Below are positions 23,084-37,400 of a stretch of DNA of 64,000 bases, one piece after another; positions within the stretch are counted from its first letter, which is position 1, and each line of letters begins with the position of its first letter. Position numbers and translations under genes: made by a program. The notes beneath the pieces are model-generated. The model searched no databases and was not told where the DNA came from. It worked only from the letters and a program-made list of their open reading frames with translations. The DNA is taken from assembly GCA_016785225.1 (NCBI GenBank), contig JAFBJZ010000871.1:1364001-1428000 (forward strand), given 5' to 3'. The DNA is from Psettodes erumei (Eukaryota > Chordata > Actinopteri > Pleuronectiformes > Psettodidae).

Positions 23084-24392
23084 AAATGCATGTAAATCAC
23101 AGGTGAGAACCAGGAGCCTCACAAACAAACATGCAGGGGCATTAACTCACAGGACACCAGAACATGTTTACATGATCACACTGAGGTTTCATTACATTTC
23201 CAAAATACAGATGGGAAAATCTTGGCAGGTTTGAGAGCAGCCTTGTAGTTTCCAGGCTTTACCTGCAGTGGACAAAGGACATCCGCTTGTCAAGTCTTAT
23301 ATTGGATGAATCTGTCATTTGAGCTATGGTCAAGGTAGGTTTTTCCATCTCAGAGAACATTACAGTGTGTAGTATGAAAAGATTAGTCTGCGCTGTTAAT
23401 CATTGAATCACTGGTCTCCTGTTGTCAGAAACAGGAGAGACGATTTTGACCTGTTCCCTTTTCTGTAAACACTGTTCAGGAGCTTAAACACAGCTCTTAT
23501 TTTCCAGCTGTATTACTACGACAACGTTTATTTGTATACAGAGTAAATTCAATTATAGTAAGTCAAGTATGAGTAAATTACATTATATATAAAACTTTGA
23601 TACTTGAAACTTTGGTAGTTTAGGCTTAGAATCAAAGTCAATCTAAGCCATTGTGAAGTTGCACATGGACTTATTGTTTATATGTATATAAATCTGGCTC
23701 AGTAGATGTACATTTGTACTCATTAGACAGAGAGAAGACCTGGAACCCCTCCTTGGCCCAGGTGGGATGTAGAAGGCTCCGGTTCAGCTATCGTGCCAAT
23801 TTATGCTCCTGCAGCCTTCAGCCTCACCGCCAGTCCTCATCATTCCTGAGAACTTTCATTATCAAGACATTTCATCGTAATTGTAAGTGCTAACAAACAC
23901 TGCAGATACTTTCTTTTTTCTTTTAATACAGTACAGTAAGATATTTTGCCTTTTTGTTTCAAGTCTGTAACACTATGTGTATATGGTGCCATCTGCTGAT
24001 AGTATCAAAAAAAAAAAACACCCATGAGATTTGGCTGAAAACTCATAATTTCTGATTGTGACTGGAGGGAAATCAGTGGCGGCTGTCGGCAGGTGACTGG
24101 GGCACAAACTGAACGTTCTCGCAGTCATGCTGTGTGTGCCAAGTTACCTTCCTCAATCTCTACGGCAGGGCTTTGCTGTCATTATTGGGAAATTCCTAAC
24201 TGTAAACATACAGTAGGTCATTTAAGCATTTCAACAAATGACCAATGCTGTCATTTTTCTATCAAGGAAAATTTAAATAAAAGTAGGAGATTTAAAATTG
24301 CTTTACTTTTAAATTACTTTTTTCCTGGCAGTTTCGAGCTTTACTAGGTTTGAAAGAAAAAGAGAAAGAAAAATGTGTCAGAGCAAGATTCA

Positions 24393-24420
24393 GATATATA
24401 TATATATATATATATATATA
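24393..24420. repeat. (TA)n microsatellite
   Basis: A self-complementary AT run of 14 units, able to extrude a small cruciform. Confidence 0.95.
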
Positions 24421-25093
24421 CCCTATTATATGCATTTATATTATGTGTTATATTGAATACAGTAAATTTTCCCTGGCAACTGAAAATGGTGGAGTGCCAG
24501 GGTTTGACACATAATAATTCAGGTCTGTGTGGGAATGTCAATTATTGTTCATTACTTTTCCATTAAGTGAACATGTAATTTATTTGATAGTGCATTTAGA
24601 GAATAAAAACACTTTTATGCAATTAGTCATGACATCAGTCAGAGGCAATAGTTGATATTGTACTACTGCACCTTGCAGTTTGACACCTTCTTCTGAAATA
24701 ATGAACTAAAGAATCACATGTAAGTTGAGGTAATACACGTCAAAATGTTTGAATTTTGGTTGAGTTTTTTTGTTGTTGTGTTTTTAACATCTTTTCACTG
24801 TCTTTCCATGTTCCCTCTGTACAATACGTAACTTTTACAATATGCTTTTTCTCACTCTAAATCACAGCACACGCAGACACACAAGCACGCACATCACACA
24901 GAAGTCACCTTGGCAGAGAGGCAGCGGGAATGCCCTCCAGTTGCTGCTCTTGTCAGGCTCAGAGAGCAAGAGCAGCTTTGTTACTGTTGTTGTGTACATC
25001 AGCCACCAGGGGACGAGTGCAGTGGCCTGGGGTATGTGCTGTGTTGCCAATGACAGTCAATGACATCCGGCTACTAAGTGGAAAGGATTAGCC

Positions 25094-25095
<2 letters not shown>

Positions 25096-25161
<66 letters not shown>

Positions 25162-25171
25162 ACACACACAG
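25096..25171. repeat. (CT)n-(CA)n compound microsatellite
   Basis: A (TC)n run to 25124 is followed, after a short ACT spacer, by (CA)n to about 25170 with one ATA interruption. Confidence 0.95.
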
Positions 25172-26122
25172 ATTGGAAAGTTTAGGAAAATATTGGAACT
25201 GTATGGTAAAGTTTTGCAAGATTTAACATAGAGGGTGTTTCTAATTCTAATAACACTCTTTTCATTAAATCTTTTAAAAATATTTACTTGTTTACAGAGG
25301 AGATTGCTGACAGTAGCCACTTCTGGGCCTGTTTGTTGAAGGTCCTGCACACCTTTTGAAAGGCAGCTAATTTGCATGGACTGTAATAGCTAAACATGGA
25401 TCCGAGTATGTACAGTTTATGAGAGTAACATGGAAATTTGTAGACTTTGATAATGTATTAAATGTAGTGATAAAAAAGTTCCTAATTCCAAACACGCTGC
25501 AGCACTGTCTGAATGTGAAAATGTGCTCAGTCAAAGATATAAAATGACGGTGCACTCTGACCTGCAAATCCACTGCAGCAGGCTGCAGATCCCATCTGAA
25601 CAGGAAATGCTCACTTCAGCAGAGGCAAATGAGAGACAGAGCCAATATTCATATACTGGAAATGTAATGTTGTGGATTGGCTACTGTGAATCATGTAGAG
25701 TCTTGAAATGTCGGTGTACAGTGTATACTTAGTCTTAGTCAGGCAACATGAAAAGAAAACACCACTGCAGTTGTACCCAAGGGTCTAATGGCTTTTGAGT
25801 CCACTTGATTATCCCTAAACTTTCCCAAATGTAAGATCTGATTTTAGTTTAAAGTGCTTTATGAAATACTCAGAATCCAAAAAGCATACATTTTTAAAGC
25901 TCACTACATATTTGGTAACTTGAAATGTCAGCGCTTCGCTGCTGTTTATTTCCTGGTTCAAATGCACAGCTGTAAACAGCTACTTTTTTTTTTTTTGCTC
26001 AAAGCTGGAAGAATTTTTCATACAGAAAATGAAATGTTGCTTTTCCCTGAGTGGTGCGTTTGATGTGTGATTGAAAAGTTCTTTCATTAGCTAGTCAGAC
26101 CTCAGGGAATGGGAACTTGTCG

Positions 26123-26288
26123 ACCTCAGAGCAGAGACTGTTAGCTGCTCCAAGATCCAAGCGGAAAACTAAAAGGTGATCTTGAATTCGCTGTCACTGC
26201 TACTCGACTTTGGAACAGCTTCACATATGGTGTCAGATGAGTCAAGTCGGTACCCATTTTCAGAAAGCATCTCAAAATCTCTGTGTTT
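26123..26288 (+). mobile_element. L2-type LINE relic: C-terminal end of ORF2
   Basis: The text TSEQRLLAAPRSKRKTK, then after a one-base frameshift GDLEFAVTATRLWNSF, a stop, and IFRKHLKISVF follows the familiar end of fish L2/CR1-like reverse transcriptases (S.D..LL.VPR.R.KTKGDRAF.V.AP.LWNSLP.......F...LKTHLF). RLWN is at 26205-26216. The frameshift lies between KTK and GDL, and a TGA follows TYGVR. The upstream RT is absent, as expected for 5'-truncated insertions. Confidence 0.75.
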
Positions 26289-29200
26289 ATTTATTTTCTG
26301 TTAAATGTCAAGTCTTTACAAGTCTTTACATGTTGTTTTCTGTCAGTTTTGTGTCTGAGTTACTATTTAAATTAAATTTTCCTATAATCCTACAAGGTAC
26401 AAACTGATGCAACGTTAGGAAAAACAATTTTGAAGTTTAAGGTCTGTTAGGAATAAAATAGGTGCTCTTTTTCTGTAAAACTCCACACTGCAACTCATAT
26501 TCTGAGGCTTAGGGGAGAGCAGGAGGAGCACTTTTCCTAATATAATAAGGCAGATACACATTCAAAAACCAAATGTCAGTCTTCCTATTGATGGCGGTGG
26601 CAGCAAATGTATTGTTCGCAGACACAGCACTGGCAAAGAAAAAGTATCTTTTGAGTTTGTCACATCACACATTTCAAGTTTACATCTCCTTGTTGTATTG
26701 CTTTATAATTAATGATGTCTTTGTGATTAATTAAAACTGGAATTGTTCGGAGTGAATTTGCTTTGAAAACGTGAATGAAGACAGCTGTCCCAGTCCTCCA
26801 TCACAATTTGAATCCCCAGTTTGCACTTCTACAGTAAAAAAAAAGCACAAACTTGAAAACATGAACATGATATCCAGTCGATACACATCCTAAAAGGAAG
26901 CAGGATGTTCATTAGGAGGACAGGGGAATACAGTATGGTTTAGAGTCAGGTATTGAGATCAGTTTGACTCAATTTGTTCACAGTTCTTTTAAAAGTTTTA
27001 AATACTCATAGTGGTTATCTCTGCATATGTGTGTGTGTATCCAAGCTGTTGTCTTTTTCATTCTTCGTCACTTTCTGGTTTCTTTATTTTTTGGATATGA
27101 AGAGACAATAAACATGAATTTTCTGGAGACATATGGTCAACTTTAAGAGCTATTCACACACTTAATTCTTCTAATCAGTGATAGTACTGTGAGATTTTTA
27201 TTGTTATTTTTCAGTGAGCCCTATCCCTGGCATTTGTTTACTGTCGACAAATTTGCATTAATCACAGCCAGGGCCAAGGACAGAACAACTCTCTTCTGAA
27301 ACTAAGTCTGTGTGGGACTGGCAGCCTGTTGAGTTTAATGAGGCACACTATCGATGTAATAGTGGAAAAGAAAGGTTCCTACCTACATTCATCACAAAGG
27401 AATGGTCGATATTGTCATACTGCACTTCGCATGGAATAGGACTTCAGCCAGTTAAAAACCTTTCCAATCTCTGTTCTCAAATCAAATTGACTGGATTACG
27501 AGCAAACCTAGGGTTCCAAAGTGCCTTAAGCTAATTAGTTTCTACCCCCTGCCCTTGCCTCTAAAGTCAAAGCTAACCATTACAATCTGGCTGCTCTGAG
27601 TTGCACTTCTGATGTTAGCCAATTACAGCTACTTTCAAAGTCATATCATCCAATTACCTTCTCCTGCCACCCTGGATTTTGGAGACCTTTTAGCCAATTA
27701 TACATCTCACAAAACAGGTTTATCTGGCACGCGCAAGCAGATCCTGCAATCTGTGAATTTACAGCATGAAAACACACCACTCCTTAAATCTTTTTGGGAG
27801 TTCAGAGCCTGTTATTAGAAGCTATCAAAGCCAAAATGCGGTTCCCTCCACCTCCAGCTGAGGCCAAACCTGCCCCTGTGCACCCTCTGTGTCATGATAA
27901 TATGGCACCTTTAACTCACCTTCACTGGAACAAGATAATGATAACACAGAGATGGCTGCTTGGGGCGCTCCATAAGCTTTAAGGTGTCTGGAGTAATAAG
28001 GGAGAGAGTTTTAGAGTTTGAAACTCCTCATGTCAGACTCCTGATGTACAAAGTGAACTGCCTGATCTCAGGAACTGAGTAAAGTGAACACCGTGTCCTA
28101 AAATTTAAATAGCATACTGTGTGCATTACAGAAAAGACTAACATGACTGAAACATGCCAAAAACAGGTTGCTGCTGTTTGACATTAACATTGCAGTGCTT
28201 GAAAGCAATAGGTTGGAAGGGTAGATTGGATGGTAATGTAACTACCCACAGTCACCTTCCTACTCATGATACTGTGTTCTCTGTTGTGGATGTGTGTTCA
28301 TGTTTAGGCAGCTTTTCTTATTTATAACATGTTTAAACCTTACCATGACTTCATGGCCACCTCAGCCTCCACACCTTTACTTTCTGCTGACGTTCATTCT
28401 GACGTGGTGCCGGATGTTAGCACTGGATGTATAATGTGAGGTGTGAATTCTTCCTCAATTCTCCTCATACCCCAATAACAAGCTGACAAATCCTTACTCA
28501 TGATCCATTAGTATTTTCTGCCTTTGTAATTATACAGTAGTGTTTCTAAGTTAAAAGTCACATCAGCATCATCGTTATTATATTTATTTAGCATCCATGA
28601 AATGATGATAAAAATTAAGAAGGTCAGGTCTAGTTTGTTAAGTTTATCACATACAGTTTTACACATCATAGCTACTGTACTGAAAATTTGAACTTATTGT
28701 AAAAACAAAACTGACCCACACTGTTGCTTGCACTGCTTTGCTTCATGCAAAACCTCTTTTCTAAAACATGAACACAATTGCATGCAGCTGATGTTCCTCA
28801 GTTCAAAAGAAACCAACAAATAAGGAAATAGAAATGATGCAATGTTGCTCATGCATGCACCACATACACCCCATGAGTTCTTTTTATTTTACTTTGATTT
28901 TTTATTTTGTTATTCTGATTCAGACAGATGAAAGAACTGACCCCTATGGTGAATTGTTACATTGGTGCAAAAATTGAATTACCTCTCTACTCTGCCACCT
29001 AATTGGCACTTGGCACAGCAAAGACTTGGTGCTGGGCTTCCCCCATGACTCACCCCAGGGGTCACAGGGTAAATTGTGATACCAACCTTCACATCTCCTC
29101 CTTTCATCATTTCTTCCCCCAGGGGGTCATATAAAAGACAAAATAGTGATGGTTTGTTGCGTAAACAGCCCTTGGGGAGGCCTGTTTTTTTTTCCAGAAC

Positions 29201-30733
29201 TGAGACCCTTTGTCTGAGGAATCATAGCAACAGAGGAATAAAGGCTTTATTAAAATAGTTTCTTCCTGTTGAATTACTGACCTTCCATGGGGTTCATTTA
29301 TTCCACTGTTCATTGGTTTTAATGCAGTTATAATTGGCTCTGTGGCACTTGTAACACAGTAACTACCTATTGCAATTGAACATCAGTTATCTGTACATGT
29401 GTATGAGTATGGACAGGTAATGCCTTTTAAGATATATCCTGTGGAATGTGGTTCAATATTTCTGTTCAGGTAACAGGGTTTGTGATGCATTTCAAGTGCA
29501 TCCTCTAGTTATTGAATAGGCATTTGTATTTTTATCGTTGGTTCATAAGCAGTCATTCAGCCTTTACTAGATCCAATCGACCAGAGGCACTCAGAAAGCA
29601 TCCTCAGTAATAAGAACAAAAATGTTTCCATTTATCTGGGCTCATCCATATCTCTTGTAAGGCATACTTTACGTGATGGAAGTCCTTAGCATGAAAAGAC
29701 ATTCTTGAACCAGAAAACAGGATCAAATTGCCAAAGAATCTTACTAATAGTCATCACAAGTTACAAATACTTGAGACACTGCACTTAAGCAAATTACACC
29801 TGCTTTCTTCAGATGTGCTTGATGTGCTTTAGCAATTTTATGAGAGCTCATCTTCTGCTTTCGTAATTTTGGAGATTGGAGGAAAATGTGACATGTTCAG
29901 ATTTTAAAACTCTACTCCTCTCTCTCCAAACACAAAAGATTGGATAGTATGATCCCTAAAAGCTTCTTCATTACTCAAAGAGATTCTGGGATGAGCCACG
30001 AATGATTTTAAAATGTTTAATTCTTCTGCAGAAAATGTGCAAATAAAATTGAGTGTAATTTTTGGCGAGTTAAAGGAGCATTTACTATTAATGTCTCTTT
30101 TTGTCTTTCAGTATTTTACTTAAAATGGAATGATTATTTGATCATCATGTCATTATCTACCTAATGGTACCTACCAGTCATTGTAATTAAGAGCTGAAAA
30201 AATAAACTGGACTTCTTAACATTTGTCCAACATTTGCTTATGTTTTGTAGCATCCGAATACAACCAAAAGGAACTCAGGATACATAAGAAATGTGTGAGA
30301 GAAGAGAGAGAAGAAGAAACAAGGACTCGAGCTGATAAATGCTGCAGCAGGGGTAAGAGGCCAGCAAGGAACAATGATAATGGAAAGCGTTGCTACACCA
30401 AGAACACTCATTAACCTGTCCCCTCCTATCCAGCCCTGAGTGCTCAGCATTTTACAATGAAAGAAAACGATGGACCAAAAAGGGGAGGAAAAGAAAAAGA
30501 AAGCCCTTCATTTAGTCCCTCATCCTGATCTCATGAGAAGGAGAAATTGGAAACAGAGACATGGCTCCTGGGACCTTGAGGAAATTAAATACTGAATTCA
30601 ATGGGCAGACCGACTCAATCACACCACGCTTTTGTAAAATGACTCGGGAATTGAATCCCTTGCCGCTTAGTCAGGGATGTTATTGCTCTTGTAGCTATTT
30701 CTGTTTAACTAGACTGGGCACAAGCTGGGTCAC

Positions 30734-30768
<35 letters not shown>
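30734..30768. repeat. (CA)n microsatellite
   Basis: An uninterrupted CA run of about 17 units. Confidence 0.95.
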
Positions 30769-30770
<2 letters not shown>

Positions 30771-32846
30771 ATCTATATAGATAAAGATGCATTTGATATC
30801 ACATGTGCACACACTAAAAACACACTTGTATGCATATACTTTTATATGCATCAGTGCTTAATATCATTGATTCTCTTCAAAATGAATGTTTTTCTTCATC
30901 AGAGTTTGAAGACTTACAGAAACACATTCACTGTATGTATCTCATACAGATACTGGTCTTACAGAGAAAAAAAATGGGATTTAGGTCCAATATCGATCTG
31001 TAGATATCTATTCTATGTCTAAAAAAACTTACAGCTTAGATTTACTTTAATTAAACAGATCCTACACTAATATATAAATATACTGGCACATGTATGTGTG
31101 TTTGTAAGCATACAAAACGCTGATTTCTCAAACTAGCACTTTGACAAGGTAATCCATTTACCTGACAGGTGTGACATGACATGACACAGCATGATTACTG
31201 CACAGGTGAGGCATCAGGCTGGTCACAGTAAAGTGAGCTCTACTAGTGATAAAATAGGATTGAAAAAATATCTTGGATGTTGCATTTCTATTTCTGTATA
31301 TTTCTTTTGTCCAGTTTATTTTCATGTCCCTGTATTTTTTTTTTTTTATCTACTGTGGTTAAGTGTGTCTTCACAGATAGTGTGGCACAAAACATAAACA
31401 CAGTGAGGAAATTGGACATCAACTCTAGTTTATTCCTTTTCTCGTTTATAACTGTTGGCAACAGGAGCAGTATTACTACAGACAGACTGTAACCCAAAGG
31501 TGGCAGCAAGGGGAATTTGTGGTACAGATTGAGTTTCTTTTTTGGCTTTAGGGTTCTGTGTGTGTGTGTGCGCGCGACTGCGTGACTGTCATGGGAATTT
31601 GATCAACATGGACACCATATGGTGAGGCTAATGATTAATGTTTATTTGGCCAGAACACACACACACAGGCAGATCTAACCCTACCAGACACAGAAGCTCA
31701 TTCTCATGTTCATGGGCACAAATACACATGAATTCCCTCTCACTTAGAGCATCTACTAAACAGACTCCATCTGAAATGTGATTACATTCAGGTATTGTGG
31801 TGCAAATTGCTGACTTCAGACTGAGAAAATACAGTAATGCAGAAATTACGTCGTGCAGAGCCATTCCCTGTTGATGTACTGTAGGCTAGAACACACTGTA
31901 GAGGGGAAGGTCTGTGGTTATTCAGTACATTTCAGAATATCTTTGATTATACCAGCAGCCACTGTGGGACTTTTTTGTATATTTCATTTTGCATTAGTAC
32001 CACATCATATTCTCCACAGCCCACTGCATGCAGGTTTAAATCTCTTACACAGTTTGCTGTTTGTCACAGTATTCCTCTTGGTTTTGTCCCAGTCTAAAGA
32101 AAAGTGGAGGGGACCAGGCACTCTAACGAGGCCACACTTGTGAATGTGATTGTGACTGCTGCCATGCGATGACTGGTGACCAGTCAAGGCTGCCCTCCAA
32201 AGAATGTACATTGTTAAGTAAGAAATGAATGGCACAGGGGTGCACCAAAGCAAGGGCTCAGTCTCTGATTCTCAGCCAAAGACTTCAGACTACATAGTCC
32301 AGTATAAAAGAGAGAAAAATCTTTTACTCAAAGATTTTACTAAAAATGTAATACCCTGCATGTATAAAGAAAACTTTTTAAATAGATTTTTAATTAATTA
32401 GCCAATGATCATTTTTCTTTTTGTTCAAGTTTTAGCCCAGTTTAGCATGGTCTTTGCACACATATTTCGTAACAGATTAGCAAAGCTTTAAAAGCGTTGA
32501 CCTCTCTGGCTTCAGAACATAGAGAGCACACACATCCCCAGCAGCTGTTATATAATGCAGACACTGCACTCTTCTCCCTTTGTTTCTTCCGAGCTTGGAA
32601 CCTGAAACAGTTGACCTGTTAACCTCATCCGCCTCCTCATCTACAGCCCTCCCTTTTGACCTGACTGATACCTGCTGCAAGAGAAAACACATACGCTTCT
32701 ATTTGCTCACACACGAGGGCGAAGAGAATTTTGCCTTCCATTTGCATGTGTTCTGTGTTAAGCTGAAAATTGCATTTGTTGATGTTCTGGGATTAGTTTA
32801 TTTAGGATTTACTGGAAAGTGGGTCTTCTGAACAAGCCAGAGAGGA

Positions 32847-32848
<2 letters not shown>

Positions 32849-32892
<44 letters not shown>

Positions 32893-32907
32893 CGAGCGAG
32901 AGAGAGA
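32849..32907. repeat. (TG)n-(GA)n compound microsatellite
   Basis: A TG run to 32890 passes into GAGCGAGCGAGAGAGAGAG. Confidence 0.95.
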
Positions 32908-34196
32908 GTACATTTGCATTTCCAGCTGCATGTGCACATGTTTACCTTGCAAAGTCGTCTGTCTTTGTCTTTGTGTACAAGTGTGTGTATGTCTGTTGGT
33001 GTATATAACTGCATTTGTGTGCATATCTGTGTGTGTATGTGTGTGTTTAAGAGAGTTATAGGCTATATTGTGTTTCTAAGGGTGTTTATGCCAGCGTATC
33101 TTTTTATACATGTTGGCAAACTGCACAAACAAACACCAGCAGTAGAGAATCTGGCTCCGTCATGCATCACTTTCCCCAATGTCAAGTACTCTTCAAACTC
33201 CCATAATCCTCTGTTAACATTCCCTAACACTGTCAGATGGGGCTGTGAAGTCACTGGTTTATATCCAACAAGTTATTGTGATCTGCTGCTGTGGCCACAG
33301 CACAGCATTTTGTACATTTATCCCCAAAGATATAATTTATATGACCATCCAAATTTTTTAGTGCACGTCATCCCTTTTCTATGGATAGATATCATACTAA
33401 GTAGCGACCATACTAATCAAACTGTGATGAAATATATGCAAAAAATTGAAGTGCAAATACAAAGAGTAACTGCCTTGGGCCTTAAAAAACAGTTTATAGG
33501 GTTTTAATGACTTGTTATAGGATTTAGCAGCGTACAGTTCAGAAAGCTCATGTGTAACCATGGCCAAGGCGTCATTTGGCTAAACGCTCGAGGAGCAGCT
33601 TATCTAAATTGTAATCCAAGCACACAAAACAACACTTGTCACCATCCTCTAATTTGCTACATGAGGAGACCTGGCTGTGATTGTCAAAAACACATAAACA
33701 CACACGCACAGCAATATACGCTTACTTACTTTCTAAAGAGTCAGTGAGTGTTAAATAATGTAAAATGTAATCAAATCCACGCTCGTTGTTTGGTTCACTT
33801 TTATGCATGATTTATTCATGCTTCTCCCTCTCTCTTTTGAGGGAGTTATGAGAGGGGAGAGAAAGACTCTGTTCCTTCAGCCAAGAAGAGGAGAAGAACA
33901 GGGAGAAAATGTGGCAAAGAAACAAGTGATCAAGAGGAGTGGAGATTCTGACAAAATGCAGAAGCTAAGAGAGGATGCACCAACAGCCCTTTATATATCT
34001 GCTCCGGAGGACATGAATGAAGCACCTCAGGTCACCCAAAGGGAAATTGATGCATGGGATGCAACTAAAACCCCAAAACAGACCCACCCAGGTGCACATG
34101 CATATACACTGCAAATATCCACTTTATGACCATTAAAAGCACAAGAGTCTTCTGGAATCCTTGCTTGGCTGCATTCCCCTGACAGATACTGTCAAA

Positions 34197-34429
34197 CATA
34201 CTGCCACGGAGACTCTCAATTGGTTCCTGTGGAAGAAAATAAGGTTGTCAATCACCAAACTTAAACCCAGCAGAACAGGAGTCCTCCCTGGAAACTTCAA
34301 GATCTAAAGACAGTCTGTTTAGAAGAATGGAACAAAATCCCACCTGAGCACTGTGAGCAATTAGTTTCTTCATACAGGAGGCGTCTTGAAGCTGTCACTG
34401 CAAACAAAGGCTTCTCCACCAAGTGTTGA
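34197..34429 (+). pseudogene. Tc1/mariner transposase C-terminal relic
   Basis: HTATETLNWFLWKKIRLS starts at 34197. In another frame SPNLNPAEQ corresponds to the conserved SPDLNPIE block. In a third frame EWNKIPPEHCEQLVSSYRRR and LEAVTANKGFSTKC end at a TGA (34427-34429). The order and spacing match the end of Tc1-family transposases. Two frameshifts are needed, and the DNA-binding and first catalytic parts are not found upstream. The Asp before HTA is lost. It is a dead, 5'-truncated copy. Confidence 0.8.
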
Positions 34430-37400
34430 ATCATTTTAGCTCATGTGTCCAATTCTTTTTTTAGTGTGTCATTCCACTTCATTAAATTTTTGCTTTATTT
34501 ATAGATTGCAATGGATTGAAGGTACGCACAAAACAATTCTACCATTCTAATGGCCACCACGAAAAGATGCACCAAGTATAGCTTCACATAGATGACTCTA
34601 GGCTCCTTGTCTTGTTTTACAGTATGTTCATTTGAAAAATAACTATGACCCCTTTTCTATTCAGCAATAATTGGTGTCCGTTCATGAGTAATGACTTATA
34701 ATGGACTGTATTTGTATCTCTCAGGCAAAAATAGAAAATCTAAGTGAAAAGATCAGAGATACATCTGACAGCAAGAAGAGGCTGACATCCTCATATTTTC
34801 TACCAGGAAACTGTTTCAGATTATATGTTGATGCTTGTTATTACCTCAGTGTACGTATTTTAAAAATGGGTTTACAGATGGAATTTAGAATAAGTGAAAT
34901 GCTAAAAGCACCCTCATGTCAGATATTTCATCTTTACTCTTTACTTCATGACATTTTGACAGCAGCAGTAGGGCCATTTTCAGCAGTTTTGCTCAACTTA
35001 GCTTCGCCCCCAGCTGTGACACTCGCTTTGTCTGCATGTAACTTCATTTTGTTCACCCCTCATTCCCTCAATCTCCTGTGATATTCTCGCTGTGAGGCTG
35101 AAAGATGGTGTTACAAATATAGCCACTTTGGCCTCATTCCCAACCCAATTTATTTTTGAAGAGATCTGACTGTTGCAGTGGTTAGAGCTCAGAATGTGAA
35201 AAGATGTGGCTTGCTAACCGACTGTGAAACAGATTTATGTTCGGATTACAAATTCCATAATAGGATTAAAATAGCGGACCATCTTATTTTGTTGTTTGAC
35301 CTTGGTCGATGAGATTTGACTTAACTGCAACAAGTTGTTTCAACAAATATTATATTCACACAAAACCATTGCCTTAATTTGACTTATATCATGTCACCAT
35401 GGATACATGCTAATACCTGGAATTTGACATTTTGTTACAGTTTACGTACAAGTGTTTGCACAGGAAAATAGTGTCTTCTTCATGTGCCTGTGACCTTCGG
35501 TGTTACCTTTGCATCTGCATTGAAATGCAGATTTTCAGTACCTGAAGTATCCTCTGGGAACATCAACAGTGACAAACAAGAGTTGCACATCTGAGTTTAT
35601 TTTCAAGTTGCTATCAGTGTACAACAGTCACATGGTAAACAGACACTCATGCCAGAGAAAATGTTTCTCTCATCATCCTTTTGCTTGCACAAGCATTGTG
35701 TGGTTTCCTATACAGTGCTAATGTCATTGACTTCTGTGTTTCAATTGAAATGAGACTTCTTGCCTGGTTGCTTTGTCCCCTCAAAGCAAAATGGCAATAA
35801 TTAATCTAACCACAGCCAAGGCTGGTGTCAACCCTTCCACATTTCTCGCTGCGGCTGCAAAACTTTCACGTTAAAGTTTGAAAGTTGCCTGTGTTGGTTT
35901 CTTCTTGGACTTTTTCTTTTCTTTTTTTATGTTGCTTTGCTTAAGGTTTTTATTTGGTTATTGAAAACACACACACTCACACACACACACAAAGCATCTG
36001 GGGTATTGTTGTCATAGCACCACAGGCAGCCATAACAAGAATAGATTATAGCCGTAGCAAAGATGAATAGGCATTTTAGAGATGTACACTTGAAAACCTA
36101 GTGTTCTAAGTTACCTGTGCATTTTTACGACTTTTGTTTGTCCCTTCCTCACATGATTTTATGAGAGAGTTGTTGCATTCTGATGTAAATGAGATGGATG
36201 AGAGCAGTTTTAAAGATGGATTATGGCAGAGAACTACAAATATACAAGTACATTCCTCGGAGAATATGGAGGCAGATGGTAAAATATAATGCACCGTTAT
36301 TCTATCCATAGAATGGAGAATTGCAAGGATGCAATACCATACTGCTACTACTACTAATGATAATAATATTAATTACAAGAATAATAACAAAATAATAATT
36401 AATTTTTAATGGTCCTCTCTTAGATTTTGGCCACACTTCTTGAAGAACCAAAGTTTTAAATAGTTTGCTGGTAAAGAACTGTTATTGCTGGTGGCTGAGT
36501 GGAAAACAAGTTGAATCTCCAGTTAAATTCCTGTGTTTTCTTTGTCTTCTGCAGCTTTGATGTGCGAATCAAAACAAGTGAAAGGGTCCCAGCAAGAAGC
36601 AGTCACTTTTTGTGATGCTGTCTGAGAAAATGCATTTTCAGGGGCTTCAGTTTTTTCATGTATAGCAGAAAGGGCGTTAGACTTTCATACATGCCATTTA
36701 TTATGATTTTGATTATGATGGTTATTTTACCTCAGTAAAAGCTGTAGACTAAGGCTACCAGAACATTATTTCCACTTGAATTTATTTGCACATGCATCGC
36801 ATATGATGATGAAAAGAAGTTTTGGTTGAAATGGATCCCACAAACCAGCTACATGAATAGTGCCTGCCATTTTTTATTCATTTTTTTTGCATGTTTATGT
36901 TATTGCAGATTATAATATGGAATCCAAGGTTTATTCAACATTTTTATTTGCCTCTACATCATACAACACGTTCCTCTGTGCTATACCATCGACTGTAAGA
37001 GCATAGTCTTTTCATAACTTGTTTTAAGCCCTATAATATGCTTGGGTTACGCATGAAGGTTACACAGGCAGAAATAACATGTTTTGTGATGAATCTCACC
37101 TATGACATGTGCTGGACACCATGCATTTTGTCAAGTATGAATTAGGTATGTATCAGAAACAAAATGCACAATGGTGTATTTGTGAATAATCAAAACCCAC
37201 TGCGTCACTTTTAATTACAGTTTTCATTTATGCAAGTATAAGAGATGCATTGTGTGCACTTTATCACAAAAATGGATAAACATATCCATCAAATTAAAAA
37301 GGATTGGAGGAGGAGGTGTAAGCAGCGCCTTTGTAGAGATGAATCCCCCTGAAAAACTCCCCACTGTACTGTAATGGATTTGGGTTTAATTACAACCTTG

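Larger units (their letters stand above)
23084..26122. other. Intergenic, microsatellites only
   Basis: Apart from the TA and CT/CA runs listed separately, the sequence is AT-rich and unremarkable. No exon or RNA gene was recognised. Confidence 0.6.
26289..34196. other. Intergenic, no gene recognised
   Basis: AT-rich. It contains three CCAATTA motifs between 27610 and 27705, purine-rich stretches at 30290-30350, 30460-30550 and 33840-33960, and the microsatellites listed separately. No sequence here resembles a known exon or structural RNA. Confidence 0.55.

Noticed and set aside
33803..34129. A 108-codon plus-strand open frame
   Set aside because: It has purine-rich composition and no recognisable domain, and it lies just before a Tc1 relic without joining it.
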